Positions 38,741-47,117 of a stretch of DNA of 64,000 nucleotides are shown here, piece by piece; position 1 is the first letter of the stretch, and each line of letters starts with the position of its first letter. Both the position numbers and the translations under genes were made by a program. Origin of the DNA: Akkermansia muciniphila (GTDB taxonomy: Bacteria; Verrucomicrobiota; Verrucomicrobiia; Verrucomicrobiales; Akkermansiaceae); the NCBI GenBank assembly GCA_947624785.1, contig CANQLV010000001.1:186001-250000 (forward strand), in the 5' to 3' direction. The notes under the pieces are model-generated. The model worked only from the letters and a program-made list of their open reading frames with translations, did not search any database and was not told the origin of the DNA.

Positions 38741-38782
38741 GAAAAAGAGGCCGCGCGCTCCGGTTCATGAAACGCGCGGCCC
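38741..38782 (-). terminator. Terminator of pheS-pheT
   Basis: Stem GGCCGCGCG / CGCGCGGCC with a 15-nt loop (38749-38781). On the minus strand it is followed by TCTTTTTCC. It lies 12 bp past the pheT stop and just before the DUF4105 start. Confidence 0.75.
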
Positions 38783-38793
38783 GTTGACGGGGG

Positions 38794-41313
38794 TTATCTG
38801 AAGGAAAGGCCCTTTACCTTGTCCGTCAGGGCTTTCAGCACGCGCTGGTGCGCGGCGTCCACTTCCGCGGCCGTGAGGGTCTTGGCCGGGTCCCTGTACA
38901 GGAAGGTGTAGGCGATGGATTTGCGGTCCGCCGGAAGCTTTTCACCGGAGGGGTCCGTGAATACGTCAAAGCAGGAGTAGCTGACGAGCAGTTTTTCCCG
39001 GGCGGCTTCAATGGCCTTCACGATGTCCGCGTTGGGCATGGAAAGGGGCAGTTCCATGGCCGCGTCACGGGAGGAGCCGGGGAACTGGGGCAGTTCCGCG
39101 GCCTTCACGGGCGCGGTGAGGATTTCCTGCATCTTGCGGAGGTCCAGTTCCGCCACGTAAACTGGCTGGTCCAGGCCCAGCTCCCGGCAGCGAGCCAGGG
39201 ACAGTCGGGCGAAGTAGCCGCAGGCCTTCCCGTCCAGCTGCACGTCCGCCCCCAGGGCGGCCTGTTCACGGGGCTTGGCGGGCGTCAGCGTAAAGCGGTG
39301 GCCCGGAGCCAGCGCTTCCATCACGGCCAGCAAGTCTTCAAAGGAGGCCTGTTCCGGCCTGGGGTCCGCCCAAGAGCGCGCCGTGCGGTCCCCGGAAACC
39401 AGGATGCCCAGGGTATCCGTTTCAATGTCCCTGCCCTTGCCGCCGCCCGTATTGCGGAAGACGCGGCCAAGTTCAAAGAAGCGCAGGCCGGAAACGCCCT
39501 GGTTGCTGTTGCGCACGGCGGCGGCAATCAGGCCGGGCGTATGCGCGGGGCGCAGCACGGAGTGATCCTCGCTGAGCGGAAGAGCCACGCGGATGAGGTC
39601 GCCGTCCTGAAGGGGGCGCAGGGGCAGCGCGTCCTTCACCTGGGCGATCGTGCCGTCCGCGGATTCGGAAGCGATGAGCTTGATGGTCTGGGTTTCATAG
39701 AACCCCAGGGCCGCCAGCTTGCGGCGCAGCCCCATCTGGAAGTTGTAGGCCACGTCCACGGGGGATTCCGTGACGAAGGGGCCGGAGAAGCGGGACGGAA
39801 TGCCGTCCAGCCCGAAGACGCGGACGATTTCCTCCAGCAGGTCGCACGGGCGCGTGAGGTCCAGGCGGTGGGGGGGGATCAGCCAGCATTCCGGAACTTC
39901 CGGAACCTGCGTCAGGCCCAGGGCCGCAAGGATGCGCGCGCCTTCCTCATGGGAAATGGAACCGCCGGAAATCTGGTCCAGGGCCTTCCAGGGAAGCTTC
40001 ACGAAGCCCAGTTCATGGGTCACCGCGGCGCCCTTCCCCTGCTTCAGGGAAGCGAACGCGGAAACTGGGCCGTCCGGCTCCCCGCAGGAAGGCATGCAGG
40101 CATGGGCCGGATTGGGAACGGGGGCCCCGGCCACATACGTTTTGGAGGCCGTTCCGCCCGCCAGCTGAAGAATCAGCTCCACGGCGCGCACGGAACCGCG
40201 CAGCACGTTCCAGGCGGAGGTGCCGCGTTCATAACGGTAGGAGGCGTCGGAAGAAAGCCCCAGCCTGCGGGACGTGGCGCGCACGGAGGACGGCTTGAAC
40301 CAGGCGGATTCCAAAATAATGTCCGTGGTGGCGTCCGTCACGCCGCTTTCCTCCCCGCCCATTACGCCGCCGATGGCGAGCGCCTTGCCGGACTCGTCCG
40401 CGATCATCAGGTCCGTGCAGTTGAGCGTGTATTCCTGGCCGTCCAGGGCCTTGAAGGTTTCCCCCTCATAGGCGGTGCGGGTGACGATGCCGCCCTGCAC
40501 CTTGGCCGCGTCAAAGGCGTGGAGGGGAGTGCCCAGTTCATGAAGGACGAAGTTGGTGACGTCCACGATGTTGTTGATGGGGCGCAGACCGATGGAGACC
40601 AGGCGTTCCTTCAGCCATTCCGGGCTTTCCTGCACCTTCACGCCGCTGATTTTCACGGCGGTGTAGTACGGGTTCAGGTCCGGCTGGTCCAGGCGCACGA
40701 AGTCCCCGGCGGGTTCCAGCTCCACCCCGGCGTCGTCAATGGAAACGGGCTTGTACTCCCGGCCGGAGATGGCGGCCAGTTCATACGCCATGCCGTTGTG
40801 AGAAAGCAGGTCCGGACGGTTGGGCGTCACTTCCACTTCCACAATCGTATCCGCCTTGACGACCTGCGAGATCGGCGTGCCAACTTCCAGCTCCTGCGGA
40901 AGAATCCAGAGGCCGTGCTCCTTGTCAGGCAGCCCCAGCTCGGAAGCGGAACAGAGCATGCCGCGGGATTCCATGCCGCGCAGCTTGCCCACCTTGATTT
41001 CAAAGTTGCCGGGCAGCACCGCTCCCGGCAGGGCGCAGGGGACCTTGTCCCCCACCTTGTAGTTCTGCGCGCCGCACACGATCTGGTGCAGCGCGCCGTC
41101 GCCCACGTCCACCTGGCAGACCTTCAGGCGGTCCGCCTGGGGATGCTGTTCCGCGGCGGCCACGCGGGCCACCACCACATACGGGGAATCCACGCCCTGC
41201 TGGCGGATGTCTTCCACTTCAATGCCGGCAAAGGTCAGCATGTCCGACATTTCATCCACGCTCAGACCGGCCAGGTCAATGTACCGGGAAAGCCAATTAA
41301 GGGAAATCTTCAT
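38794..41313 (-). CDS. pheT: Phenylalanyl-tRNA synthetase beta subunit
   Basis: An 839-residue subunit of the (alpha-beta)2 enzyme that charges tRNA-Phe. It begins MKISLNWLSRYIDLAGLSVDEM, the standard PheT start (M at 41313), so the 20 codons upstream in the same frame are excluded. It then shows a tRNA-binding EMAP-like region (VVVARVAAAEQHPQADRLKVCQVDVGDG, IVCGAQN), the B3/B4 editing domain (RPINNIVDVTNFVLHELGTPLHAFDAAKV), B5 (RLDLTRPCDLLEEIVRVFGLDGIP), and a C-terminal anticodon-binding ferredoxin-like domain (AYTFLYRDPAKTLTAAEVDAAHQRVLKAL). It follows pheS by 22 bp and ends at a terminator. Confidence 0.95.
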   Translation of the reverse strand: MKISLNWLSRYIDLAGLSVDEMSDMLTFAGIEVEDIRQQGVDSPYVVVARVAAAEQHPQADRLKVCQVDVGDGALHQIVCGAQNYKVGDKVPCALPGAVLPGNFEIKVGKLRGMESRGMLCSASELGLPDKEHGLWILPQELEVGTPISQVVKADTIVEVEVTPNRPDLLSHNGMAYELAAISGREYKPVSIDDAGVELEPAGDFVRLDQPDLNPYYTAVKISGVKVQESPEWLKERLVSIGLRPINNIVDVTNFVLHELGTPLHAFDAAKVQGGIVTRTAYEGETFKALDGQEYTLNCTDLMIADESGKALAIGGVMGGEESGVTDATTDIILESAWFKPSSVRATSRRLGLSSDASYRYERGTSAWNVLRGSVRAVELILQLAGGTASKTYVAGAPVPNPAHACMPSCGEPDGPVSAFASLKQGKGAAVTHELGFVKLPWKALDQISGGSISHEEGARILAALGLTQVPEVPECWLIPPHRLDLTRPCDLLEEIVRVFGLDGIPSRFSGPFVTESPVDVAYNFQMGLRRKLAALGFYETQTIKLIASESADGTIAQVKDALPLRPLQDGDLIRVALPLSEDHSVLRPAHTPGLIAAAVRNSNQGVSGLRFFELGRVFRNTGGGKGRDIETDTLGILVSGDRTARSWADPRPEQASFEDLLAVMEALAPGHRFTLTPAKPREQAALGADVQLDGKACGYFARLSLARCRELGLDQPVYVAELDLRKMQEILTAPVKAAELPQFPGSSRDAAMELPLSMPNADIVKAIEAAREKLLVSYSCFDVFTDPSGEKLPADRKSIAYTFLYRDPAKTLTAAEVDAAHQRVLKALTDKVKGLSFR

Positions 41314-41335
41314 ATCAGAGAATATAAGGTAGGAA

Positions 41336-42361
41336 TTATTGGAATTGGGCAAGGAAGCGCACGTCGTTCTCAATGAGGGCGCGGATGTCCCGGATGCCCC
41401 AGCGGATCATCGCCAGGCGGTCCAGGCCGATGCCGAAGGCAAAGCCGGTCAGCCCCGTGTAGCGGGCCTGCACGCCGGGTTCCAGTCCCAGTTCGCGGTC
41501 CACGGCTTCAAAGACATTCGGGTCCACCATGCCGCAGCCGGCGATTTCCACCCAGCGGGGGGCCTGGCCGTCCACCTTCAGCTTCACGTCAATTTCAAAG
41601 CTGGGTTCCGTGAACGGGAAGAAGTGGGGGCGGAAGCGCACCTCCGTCTCGGAGCCGAAGAGGGCGCGCAGGAAATATTCCAGCGTCCCTTTCAGGTCGC
41701 CTACGGAAACATCCGTGTCCACATACAGGCCTTCCAGCTGGTTGAAGGCGGAAAGGTGCGTGGCGTCAATCTCGTCCCGGCGGTAGGCGGAGCCGGGGGA
41801 AATCACGCGAACGGGGGGCGTCTGCTTCTCCATGGAGCGGATCTGAACGGTAGAGGTGTGCGTACGCAGCAGCTTGCCGGAATCAAAGTAAAACGTATCC
41901 TTCTCATTGCGGGCCGGATGGTCCTCCGGCGTGTTCAGCGCGTCAAAGCAGTGGAACTCATCCTCAATCTCCGGGCCGTCCGCCAGGGCAAAGCCCATGT
42001 GGCGCAGAATGCGGATGGCTTCATCCCGCACGATCGTGAGGGGATGCAGGCCGCCCGGCGGCAGGGAGCGGGCCGGAAGCGTCAGGTCAACGCCGGCCAC
42101 GGCGGCCTTGTCCGCCTGGGCCTGAACTTCCTCCAGCTTGGCGTCCAGCGCTTCCGTAATGGCCTTGCGGGCCTCGTTGAGCAACTGGCCGACGGCGGGC
42201 TTTTCCTCCCTGGGAACATCCTTCATGCCCGTCTGGGCCATGGTCAGTTCCCCTTTTTTGCCGAGGATGGCTACGCGCGCGTCTTCCACGCCGCGCCTGT
42301 CAGACACCTGGGCGATGCGCGCCAGGGCGTCCCGTTGAATGCGTACAATCTCTTCCTTCAT
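41336..42361 (-). CDS. pheS: Phenylalanyl-tRNA synthetase alpha subunit
   Basis: A 341-residue catalytic subunit of the tRNA-Phe charging enzyme. An N-terminal coiled coil (about 1-90, ILGKKGELT) precedes the class II catalytic core: HPLTIVRDEAIRILRHMGFALADGPEIEDEFHCFDALNTPEDHPARNEKDTFYF (motif 1 region), LLRTHTSTVQIRSME (motif 2), and GLTGFAFGIGLDRLAMIRWGIRDIR (motif 3). The ligand-contacting HFFPFTEPSFEIDVKL lies near residue 240. Length is normal. First gene of the pheS-pheT operon. Confidence 0.95.
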   Translation of the reverse strand: MKEEIVRIQRDALARIAQVSDRRGVEDARVAILGKKGELTMAQTGMKDVPREEKPAVGQLLNEARKAITEALDAKLEEVQAQADKAAVAGVDLTLPARSLPPGGLHPLTIVRDEAIRILRHMGFALADGPEIEDEFHCFDALNTPEDHPARNEKDTFYFDSGKLLRTHTSTVQIRSMEKQTPPVRVISPGSAYRRDEIDATHLSAFNQLEGLYVDTDVSVGDLKGTLEYFLRALFGSETEVRFRPHFFPFTEPSFEIDVKLKVDGQAPRWVEIAGCGMVDPNVFEAVDRELGLEPGVQARYTGLTGFAFGIGLDRLAMIRWGIRDIRALIENDVRFLAQFQ

Positions 42362-42530
42362 AAAATTTGACGGGCAAGAGCTTACCCGTCCCCCCCGCCA
42401 GCGTCAAGCCCTTCGGGCGGCGCCCCTTCTCCAAAAAACAAAAGACAGGAAGCGGAAAGAAGAAGGGGAAAACCACCGCATCCCTACATCTAACCGCTAA
42501 TCCTTAATATCTAACATCTCTCTGAACACG

Positions 42531-43715
42531 TCACACATACCCCGGCTGGGCGGACATGCGGCCGGAAATCATGCCGAGCACGCAGAAAAAGGTATAAACC
42601 AGGCAGAACGGCAGGAAGGAACCGCCCTGGTGAAGGAAGGAGGTGAACAGCAGGCTCAGGGCGGCGCCCATGGTGAAGCCGATGCCCTGGGACATGCCGG
42701 AAAGCCTGATCGCCTCCGACGGGGTTCTGGCCCGTTCCACCATCAGCGCCATTCCGCGGCTGAACACGGTTCCCGTCGCCAGGCCGAACAGAATGGCCAT
42801 CCAGATAGCCCAGTCCAGCGGAAGATACAGGATGCCCCAGCAGGAAAGGGCCGCCAGGGCCATGGCCATCACGATGAGAAGGCCCCGGCCCCCCGTGGCT
42901 TTTTCCAGAGCGTGCGCGGAGAGCGTGGCGGGAAGCTGGGCAAACATGGCCACGGAAAGGATGAAACCGGCGTCCACGTAGCTCATGCCACGCTGCCTCA
43001 GGAAGATGGGAATCCAGGTGTAAAAGAAATAGGCGGCCCCCACCCTGCTCAAATAAAAGACGGTGACCTGCCATGCCTTGCTGCTGCGCAGCAGGTTGCG
43101 GCCGGAAGCGGCTGGATCCCGCTGGAGCACCCCTACCGGATGCTTGAGGAAGTACGCGCCCCACACCAGCATCCCCAGCAGGATGGGAATAATCCATATT
43201 CCCAGCCCAAAGCGCCAGCCGCCCAGCATGTTGGAGATGGGAACGGACAGCCCGGAGGCCACCGCGCTCCCCACGCCTATCATGGCGCTGTAAATGCCCA
43301 TCATGGCGGAGGCGTGGTCCGGGAACTGGTGCTTGATCAGTCCGGGAATGGCCGCTCCGGCAATCCCCATGCCCAGCCCCATCAGCACCATGCCGCCGTA
43401 CAGGCCCGCCACGCCGTCCCAGCTGCGCCAGAAAATGCCGGCCACGGCCAGAAGCTGGAACCAGAAAATGATCTTCCACGGCGTCAGCCAGCGCGCCACG
43501 CGCGGGGAAATGGGCGCGGCCACGCCCAGCACAAACACGGGCAGCAGGGCAAACAACCCTGAATTTTCAAGGGAAAGGCCCATATCCTTTTCAATCGTCC
43601 CCAACAGCGGGTCCGGAGAATCAAACCCGGTCCGCAGATTGAAACAAATGATCAAAAAGGCCACAAACAGCAGCATCTTTCCCTTCATGCTTCCGGAAGT
43701 TCCCGCCTTATCCAT
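42531..43715 (-). CDS. MFS transporter, CynX/NimT family
   Basis: A 394-residue protein with about 12 membrane helices, consistent with MFS. The start LLFVAFLIICFNLRTGFDSPDPLLGTIEKDMGLS resembles the first two helices of CynX/NimT-type (YycB-like) cyanate/nitroimidazole-related transporters. The conserved-looking GGMVLMGLGMGIAGAAIPGLIKHQFPD segment, around residue 110, matches the family's first loop and helix. The substrate cannot be read from the sequence; family members carry cyanate, nitroimidazoles or similar small molecules. It lies alone and divergent from the RclC-like gene, with a 288-bp intergenic gap. Confidence 0.8.
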   Translation of the reverse strand: MDKAGTSGSMKGKMLLFVAFLIICFNLRTGFDSPDPLLGTIEKDMGLSLENSGLFALLPVFVLGVAAPISPRVARWLTPWKIIFWFQLLAVAGIFWRSWDGVAGLYGGMVLMGLGMGIAGAAIPGLIKHQFPDHASAMMGIYSAMIGVGSAVASGLSVPISNMLGGWRFGLGIWIIPILLGMLVWGAYFLKHPVGVLQRDPAASGRNLLRSSKAWQVTVFYLSRVGAAYFFYTWIPIFLRQRGMSYVDAGFILSVAMFAQLPATLSAHALEKATGGRGLLIVMAMALAALSCWGILYLPLDWAIWMAILFGLATGTVFSRGMALMVERARTPSEAIRLSGMSQGIGFTMGAALSLLFTSFLHQGGSFLPFCLVYTFFCVLGMISGRMSAQPGYV

Positions 43716-43932
43716 CCCATGTTATACAGCCGTTCCCCCGCCCCCGTTCAAAAGTAAAAAACTTTTCCGGCTGTATGCGGCAGGGGGCCTTCGGGAATCC
43801 ATCAGGGGAGCGCAGCAGGCCAAGCTCCGGAAACGCAGCCATTTATATTCCTCTCTTTCCATTTTTTCCACTCGCGTCTAAAACACACCATCAGATTTAA
43901 AAAGAATGTCTTACGGCTTTCCTGCATTTCAT

Positions 43933-43962
43933 ATTCCTATAGGAATATTTGGAATTAAACTA
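43933..43962 (+). promoter_or_regulatory. Candidate tandem GGAAT-type operators upstream of RclC-like gene
   Basis: Two adjoining inverted repeats: TATTCCTATAGGAATA (a perfect palindrome) and GGAATTAAACTAAATTCC (GGAATT and AATTCC around a 6-bp spacer). They lie 45-70 bp before the RclC-like start codon at 44004. GGAAT half-sites resemble operators of Rrf2-family regulators such as CymR, and a TATTCC...GGAATA dyad also occurs at the metY promoter. Confidence 0.45.
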
Positions 43963-44003
43963 AATTCCCTTGACGCTGAATATTTTCAATATTACAAGAG
44001 GAT

Positions 44004-44630
44004 ATGCCTACTACATGCTCGTCCCCAGAAAAATGCCTCCGGTACGCCGAGACCGTCCAACGGTTCGGCATCAACTTTCTGAGAGTAGCCGTCTTCATCG
44101 TCTTCGCGTGGATTGGCGGCCTCAAGGCCTTCCAGTATGAGGCGGACGGCATCGTCCCCTTCGTGGCCAACAGCCCGATGATGAGTTTCTTCTACAACAA
44201 GCAGGCTCCGGAATACAAGCAGCACATGAACAAGGAGGGAGCCGTGGTGCCGGCCAACATCGCCTGGCACAGGGAAAACAACACCTACGGCTTTTCCTAC
44301 GGGCTGGGGACCCTGATCGTCTCCATCGGGACGCTCGTGCTGCTGGGCATTTTCTTCCCGAAGGTGGGCATCATCGGCGACTGCCTGCTCATCATCATGA
44401 CTGCCGGCACCCTGTCCTTCCTGGTTACCACTCCGGAAACGTGGGTGCCCAACCTGGGCGGCCCCAACCACGGCTTCCCCTACCTGTCCGGAGCGGGACG
44501 CCTCGTCATCAAGGATATCGCCATGATGGCGGGAGGCTTTATCCTGCTGGGCACGGACCTCAAGCGCATTCTGAAGGCGCGTCTCAGCAGCTCAAAGGAA
44601 GGGGAATCCTGCTGCTGCAACAATAACTGA
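44004..44630 (+). CDS. YkgB/RclC (DUF417) family membrane protein
   Basis: A 208-residue inner-membrane protein with about four helices: FGINFLRVAVFIVFAWIGGLKAF, YGLGTLIVSIGTLVLLGIFFP, GDCLLIIMTAGTLSFLVT and MMAGGFILLGTDL. Family landmarks are the FQYEADGIVPFVANSPMMSFFY region and the NHGFPYLSGAGRLVIKDIAM stretch, which match DUF417 proteins such as E. coli YkgB/RclC, linked to reactive-chlorine resistance. The start at 44004 follows an AAGAGG element two to four bases upstream, a rare good Shine-Dalgarno here. The C-terminus ends in three cysteines (ESCCCNNN), unusual for the family. A terminator follows. Confidence 0.8.
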   Translation: MPTTCSSPEKCLRYAETVQRFGINFLRVAVFIVFAWIGGLKAFQYEADGIVPFVANSPMMSFFYNKQAPEYKQHMNKEGAVVPANIAWHRENNTYGFSYGLGTLIVSIGTLVLLGIFFPKVGIIGDCLLIIMTAGTLSFLVTTPETWVPNLGGPNHGFPYLSGAGRLVIKDIAMMAGGFILLGTDLKRILKARLSSSKEGESCCCNNN

Positions 44631-44657
44631 TCTTTCCGCCGCAACCTCGTCATTCAC

Positions 44658-44687
44658 CGCCCCAGCCGAATGGAAGGGGCGTTTTTT
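44658..44687 (+). terminator. Terminator of RclC-like gene
   Basis: Stem CGCCCC / GGGGCG with a 12-nt loop and six T residues (44682-44687), 27 bp after the stop codon. Confidence 0.7.
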
Positions 44688-45010
44688 ATGCGGTGACATT
44701 TCGGGTACAGCCGCATAGAACGCCGCAAGCCCTTGCGGCAGCCAAACAGCAGTGAGCGGCAGCGAATTCTCTTTTTTCAAACACAGTGCGGCCTCCGTTC
44801 CTGAAATCTCTGCCGAAGAGCAGCGAAGGGAATTTTTTCTTCCGTTCGTGGTCTGGCAAAAGGAGGGAGCCCCTCGTTCCCGGCAACACGGCCATGGAAA
44901 ATGCACCGGAGAGGAGCGTATTGCCCGTCATATCCCCCGGTTCCTCTCGGACAGTCGGGGAGCGCCGCAAGTCCTTGCATCGCTCCCTCCGGTTCATGAG
45001 AATATCCCCA
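44688..45010. other. Intergenic region between RclC-like gene and M60 peptidase gene
   Basis: About 320 bp with no supportable gene on either strand. It contains a short direct repeat (CGCCGCAAGCCCTTGC near 44711 and CGCCGCAAGTCCTTGC near 44962) of unknown meaning. Confidence 0.5.
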
Positions 45011-45012
45011 TG

Positions 45013-45045
45013 AAAAAGCGCCGCCGTTCCGGAGAACGGCGGCGC
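45013..45045 (-). terminator. Terminator of M60-like peptidase gene
   Basis: A 12-bp perfect stem GCGCCGCCGTTC / GAACGGCGGCGC with a CGGA loop; on the minus strand TTTTTC follows. It lies 26 bp after the stop codon. Confidence 0.8.
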
Positions 45046-45070
45046 CCGAACACGCTAACCTCTTAAGCTT

Positions 45071-46942
45071 TTATTTGGCGGGACGCTTGCCGTACGCCAG
45101 CGTACGCTTGCCATCCCAGGAAACGGCTTCAATCCGGGTGGAGCCCTCCGGATAGGGAACCGTGGTGGAGGAATTGTCCCTGGAATCCGTCCCCACCATG
45201 GTGATGCGGACCATTTCCTTATCCTTGTAAGTTTCAAAGACGGCGGCGTTTTTCCACACGTCATGGGAGATGATGCGCCGGTTGCCCTGTTCCGTGATGC
45301 CCTGGTTGTAGGCGCCCCGGACGGGCAGGCGGTTCTTGTACGCCTCCACGCTGTTGACGGAAAGGTAGTAAATGACCGGGCTTTCCGGCTTCTTGTACTT
45401 CCTGGCGTACGCAATCAGGTTCTTGCAGTCGGATTCCGTAATGGTCATGCGTGCGCAGGTGTAGTCGTCCAGTTCCTGGTCAATTGGCTTGAGCATGCCG
45501 GTCTTCTGGAAGAAGTCCGTCAGGTCCTGTCTGGAGACGTCGCAGGCGTTCTTCATGAACGCAAGCTGAAGCTCGCCGTCCTTCTTGCCCTTGGTGTCCA
45601 TCTTGATGGCCTTGTAAAAGATGTCCGGATAGAAGTCGGGATTGCCCTTCCCGGCCACCTTGAAGTACAGCTCCAGCTGCCACAGGGGGGCCAGCTTGAC
45701 AAAGTGGTCATGCACCATCGGGCGGTTGTCCCCGCCGGAACGCTTGTCCGGGCCGGCCTGGATGAGCCAGTTTTCCCCCTTCAACACGCCGTTGTTCAGG
45801 TAGGCGTTAAAGCGGCCGCCGATCATGTTGCCGTCCCCGCCGTTGATGCGTTCATGCTCCAGGCGCATGCTGGAGGGGTTCAGCATGTAGTTCACGTAGG
45901 CGGAGTAAATATTGTTGGTCACTTCCCCGGTGGATACCCATTTCATGGCGGGGCGCACCTGGTTGACATGGCCGAATTCATGGGCGATGCCCCAGGCGCT
46001 GCCGGGAATCTTGTCCGGATTGCCCACTTCCCCCATCGTGCCGTTGTGGAAGGCGGCGCCCGTGCCGTCCGCGTGCATGAAGCCATTCCAGATCACGCGG
46101 CCGAACATCCGGTTTTTAGGCAACATCTTGTACTTGTACAGGCCCATGATCTGCTGCTCCATGCCGATGATTTTGTCATACAGGGCGATCAGTTCCTCCC
46201 CCTTGTCCGGGCAGAATTTCTTGAGTTCCTCCACCGGATACACCAGGTGCACGCGGCTGCCAACGATGTCCACCACCTCCGTGGGGGAATTTTCCAGCAT
46301 CTTCTTCCAGTCGCTGTTCTTGCTCACGCCCCCCACGAACACGCCGTTCACCTTGCCGGACGGGATGGAGAGCCGCACCTTGGGAGCTTTCTTGTAGTTG
46401 GGCGTGAAGTATTCAATGTAGCCCAGCCCCTTGTTTTTCGCCTTGATGATGTTGATTCCCGCCTTGAGGGGGTAGGAGCTGCGGCCTCCGTCACGCCCGA
46501 AGTTGTGGATGACCAGGTTCAGTTTTTCCCCTTTGGGGTCTTCCATGACCAGCAGCACGTCCTCCCCTTCCTCAAAAAAGATGCCGGTGGGGTTTTCAAA
46601 CTTGCTGTACTGGCTGGTGCGCAGGCGGTCCGCCAGGTCCTTGACCGGTTCGTACGGTTCCGCCGTGATGGCCCGTGCCTTGCGGTCATATTTCTTCTCC
46701 GCCATCTGGCGGGCGAGCTCGCGCACGAAGGGATCCTTGATTTTAGCGATGCGGTCGCGCGTGACGTTGGGCTTCAGCGCCAGCATGAATTCATTGGTGA
46801 AGACGTTGGAATCCAGCGCCTTCAGGCCCGCTTCCGTAATCGGAACGGACCCGGTCTCCTGGGCGGAAAGCACGCCGCTGCCCAGCATGCCGCAGAGAGC
46901 CAGCAAAAGGGCGCCCTTTTTCAAGAATGGTAAGAGGATCAT
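45071..46942 (-). CDS. Exported M60-like (enhancin family) metallopeptidase
   Basis: From Met 46942 this is 623 residues with a signal peptide (core GALLLALCGMLGSGVLSA). The zinc site is HEFGHVNQ with His about 321 and His about 325 and catalytic Glu about 322; a further Glu at about 340 (STGEVTN) fits the HExxHx(8-24)E gluzincin pattern of M60 (enhancin-like) enzymes. Upstream are an SIPSGKVNGVFVGG stretch and the IWNGFMHADGTGAAFHNG region typical of this family; the C-terminal part holds YYLSVNSVEAYKNRLPVRG. M60 peptidases in gut bacteria cleave mucin-type glycoproteins, so a mucin-degrading role is likely. A 21-codon upstream extension was rejected because it precedes the signal sequence. 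It is monocistronic and divergent from htpG. Confidence 0.85.
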   Translation of the reverse strand: MILLPFLKKGALLLALCGMLGSGVLSAQETGSVPITEAGLKALDSNVFTNEFMLALKPNVTRDRIAKIKDPFVRELARQMAEKKYDRKARAITAEPYEPVKDLADRLRTSQYSKFENPTGIFFEEGEDVLLVMEDPKGEKLNLVIHNFGRDGGRSSYPLKAGINIIKAKNKGLGYIEYFTPNYKKAPKVRLSIPSGKVNGVFVGGVSKNSDWKKMLENSPTEVVDIVGSRVHLVYPVEELKKFCPDKGEELIALYDKIIGMEQQIMGLYKYKMLPKNRMFGRVIWNGFMHADGTGAAFHNGTMGEVGNPDKIPGSAWGIAHEFGHVNQVRPAMKWVSTGEVTNNIYSAYVNYMLNPSSMRLEHERINGGDGNMIGGRFNAYLNNGVLKGENWLIQAGPDKRSGGDNRPMVHDHFVKLAPLWQLELYFKVAGKGNPDFYPDIFYKAIKMDTKGKKDGELQLAFMKNACDVSRQDLTDFFQKTGMLKPIDQELDDYTCARMTITESDCKNLIAYARKYKKPESPVIYYLSVNSVEAYKNRLPVRGAYNQGITEQGNRRIISHDVWKNAAVFETYKDKEMVRITMVGTDSRDNSSTTVPYPEGSTRIEAVSWDGKRTLAYGKRPAK

Positions 46943-47087
46943 GTTTATAAAATTATACTGATCAGTTTCCTGAATTGTTTCAAGGAAAAATCCTCCGGGA
47001 GGCACATGGCCGGGAAAAGGCCGTTTTATGTGACATGGGGTGTTCCCGCCACCACTTAAAAACTGTCCATCCCCTTGACGAGGTCCC

Positions 47088-47093
47088 TATAAT
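47088..47093 (+). promoter_or_regulatory. Possible -10 element of htpG
   Basis: A perfect TATAAT lies 24 bp before the htpG start codon at 47118. A TTGACG sits only seven bases upstream, too close to be its -35, and no good -35 is seen at 16-18 bp. No CIRCE-type inverted repeat was found. Confidence 0.35.
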
Positions 47094-47117
47094 GGCACCT
47101 GCAACACATTTTTCCAC

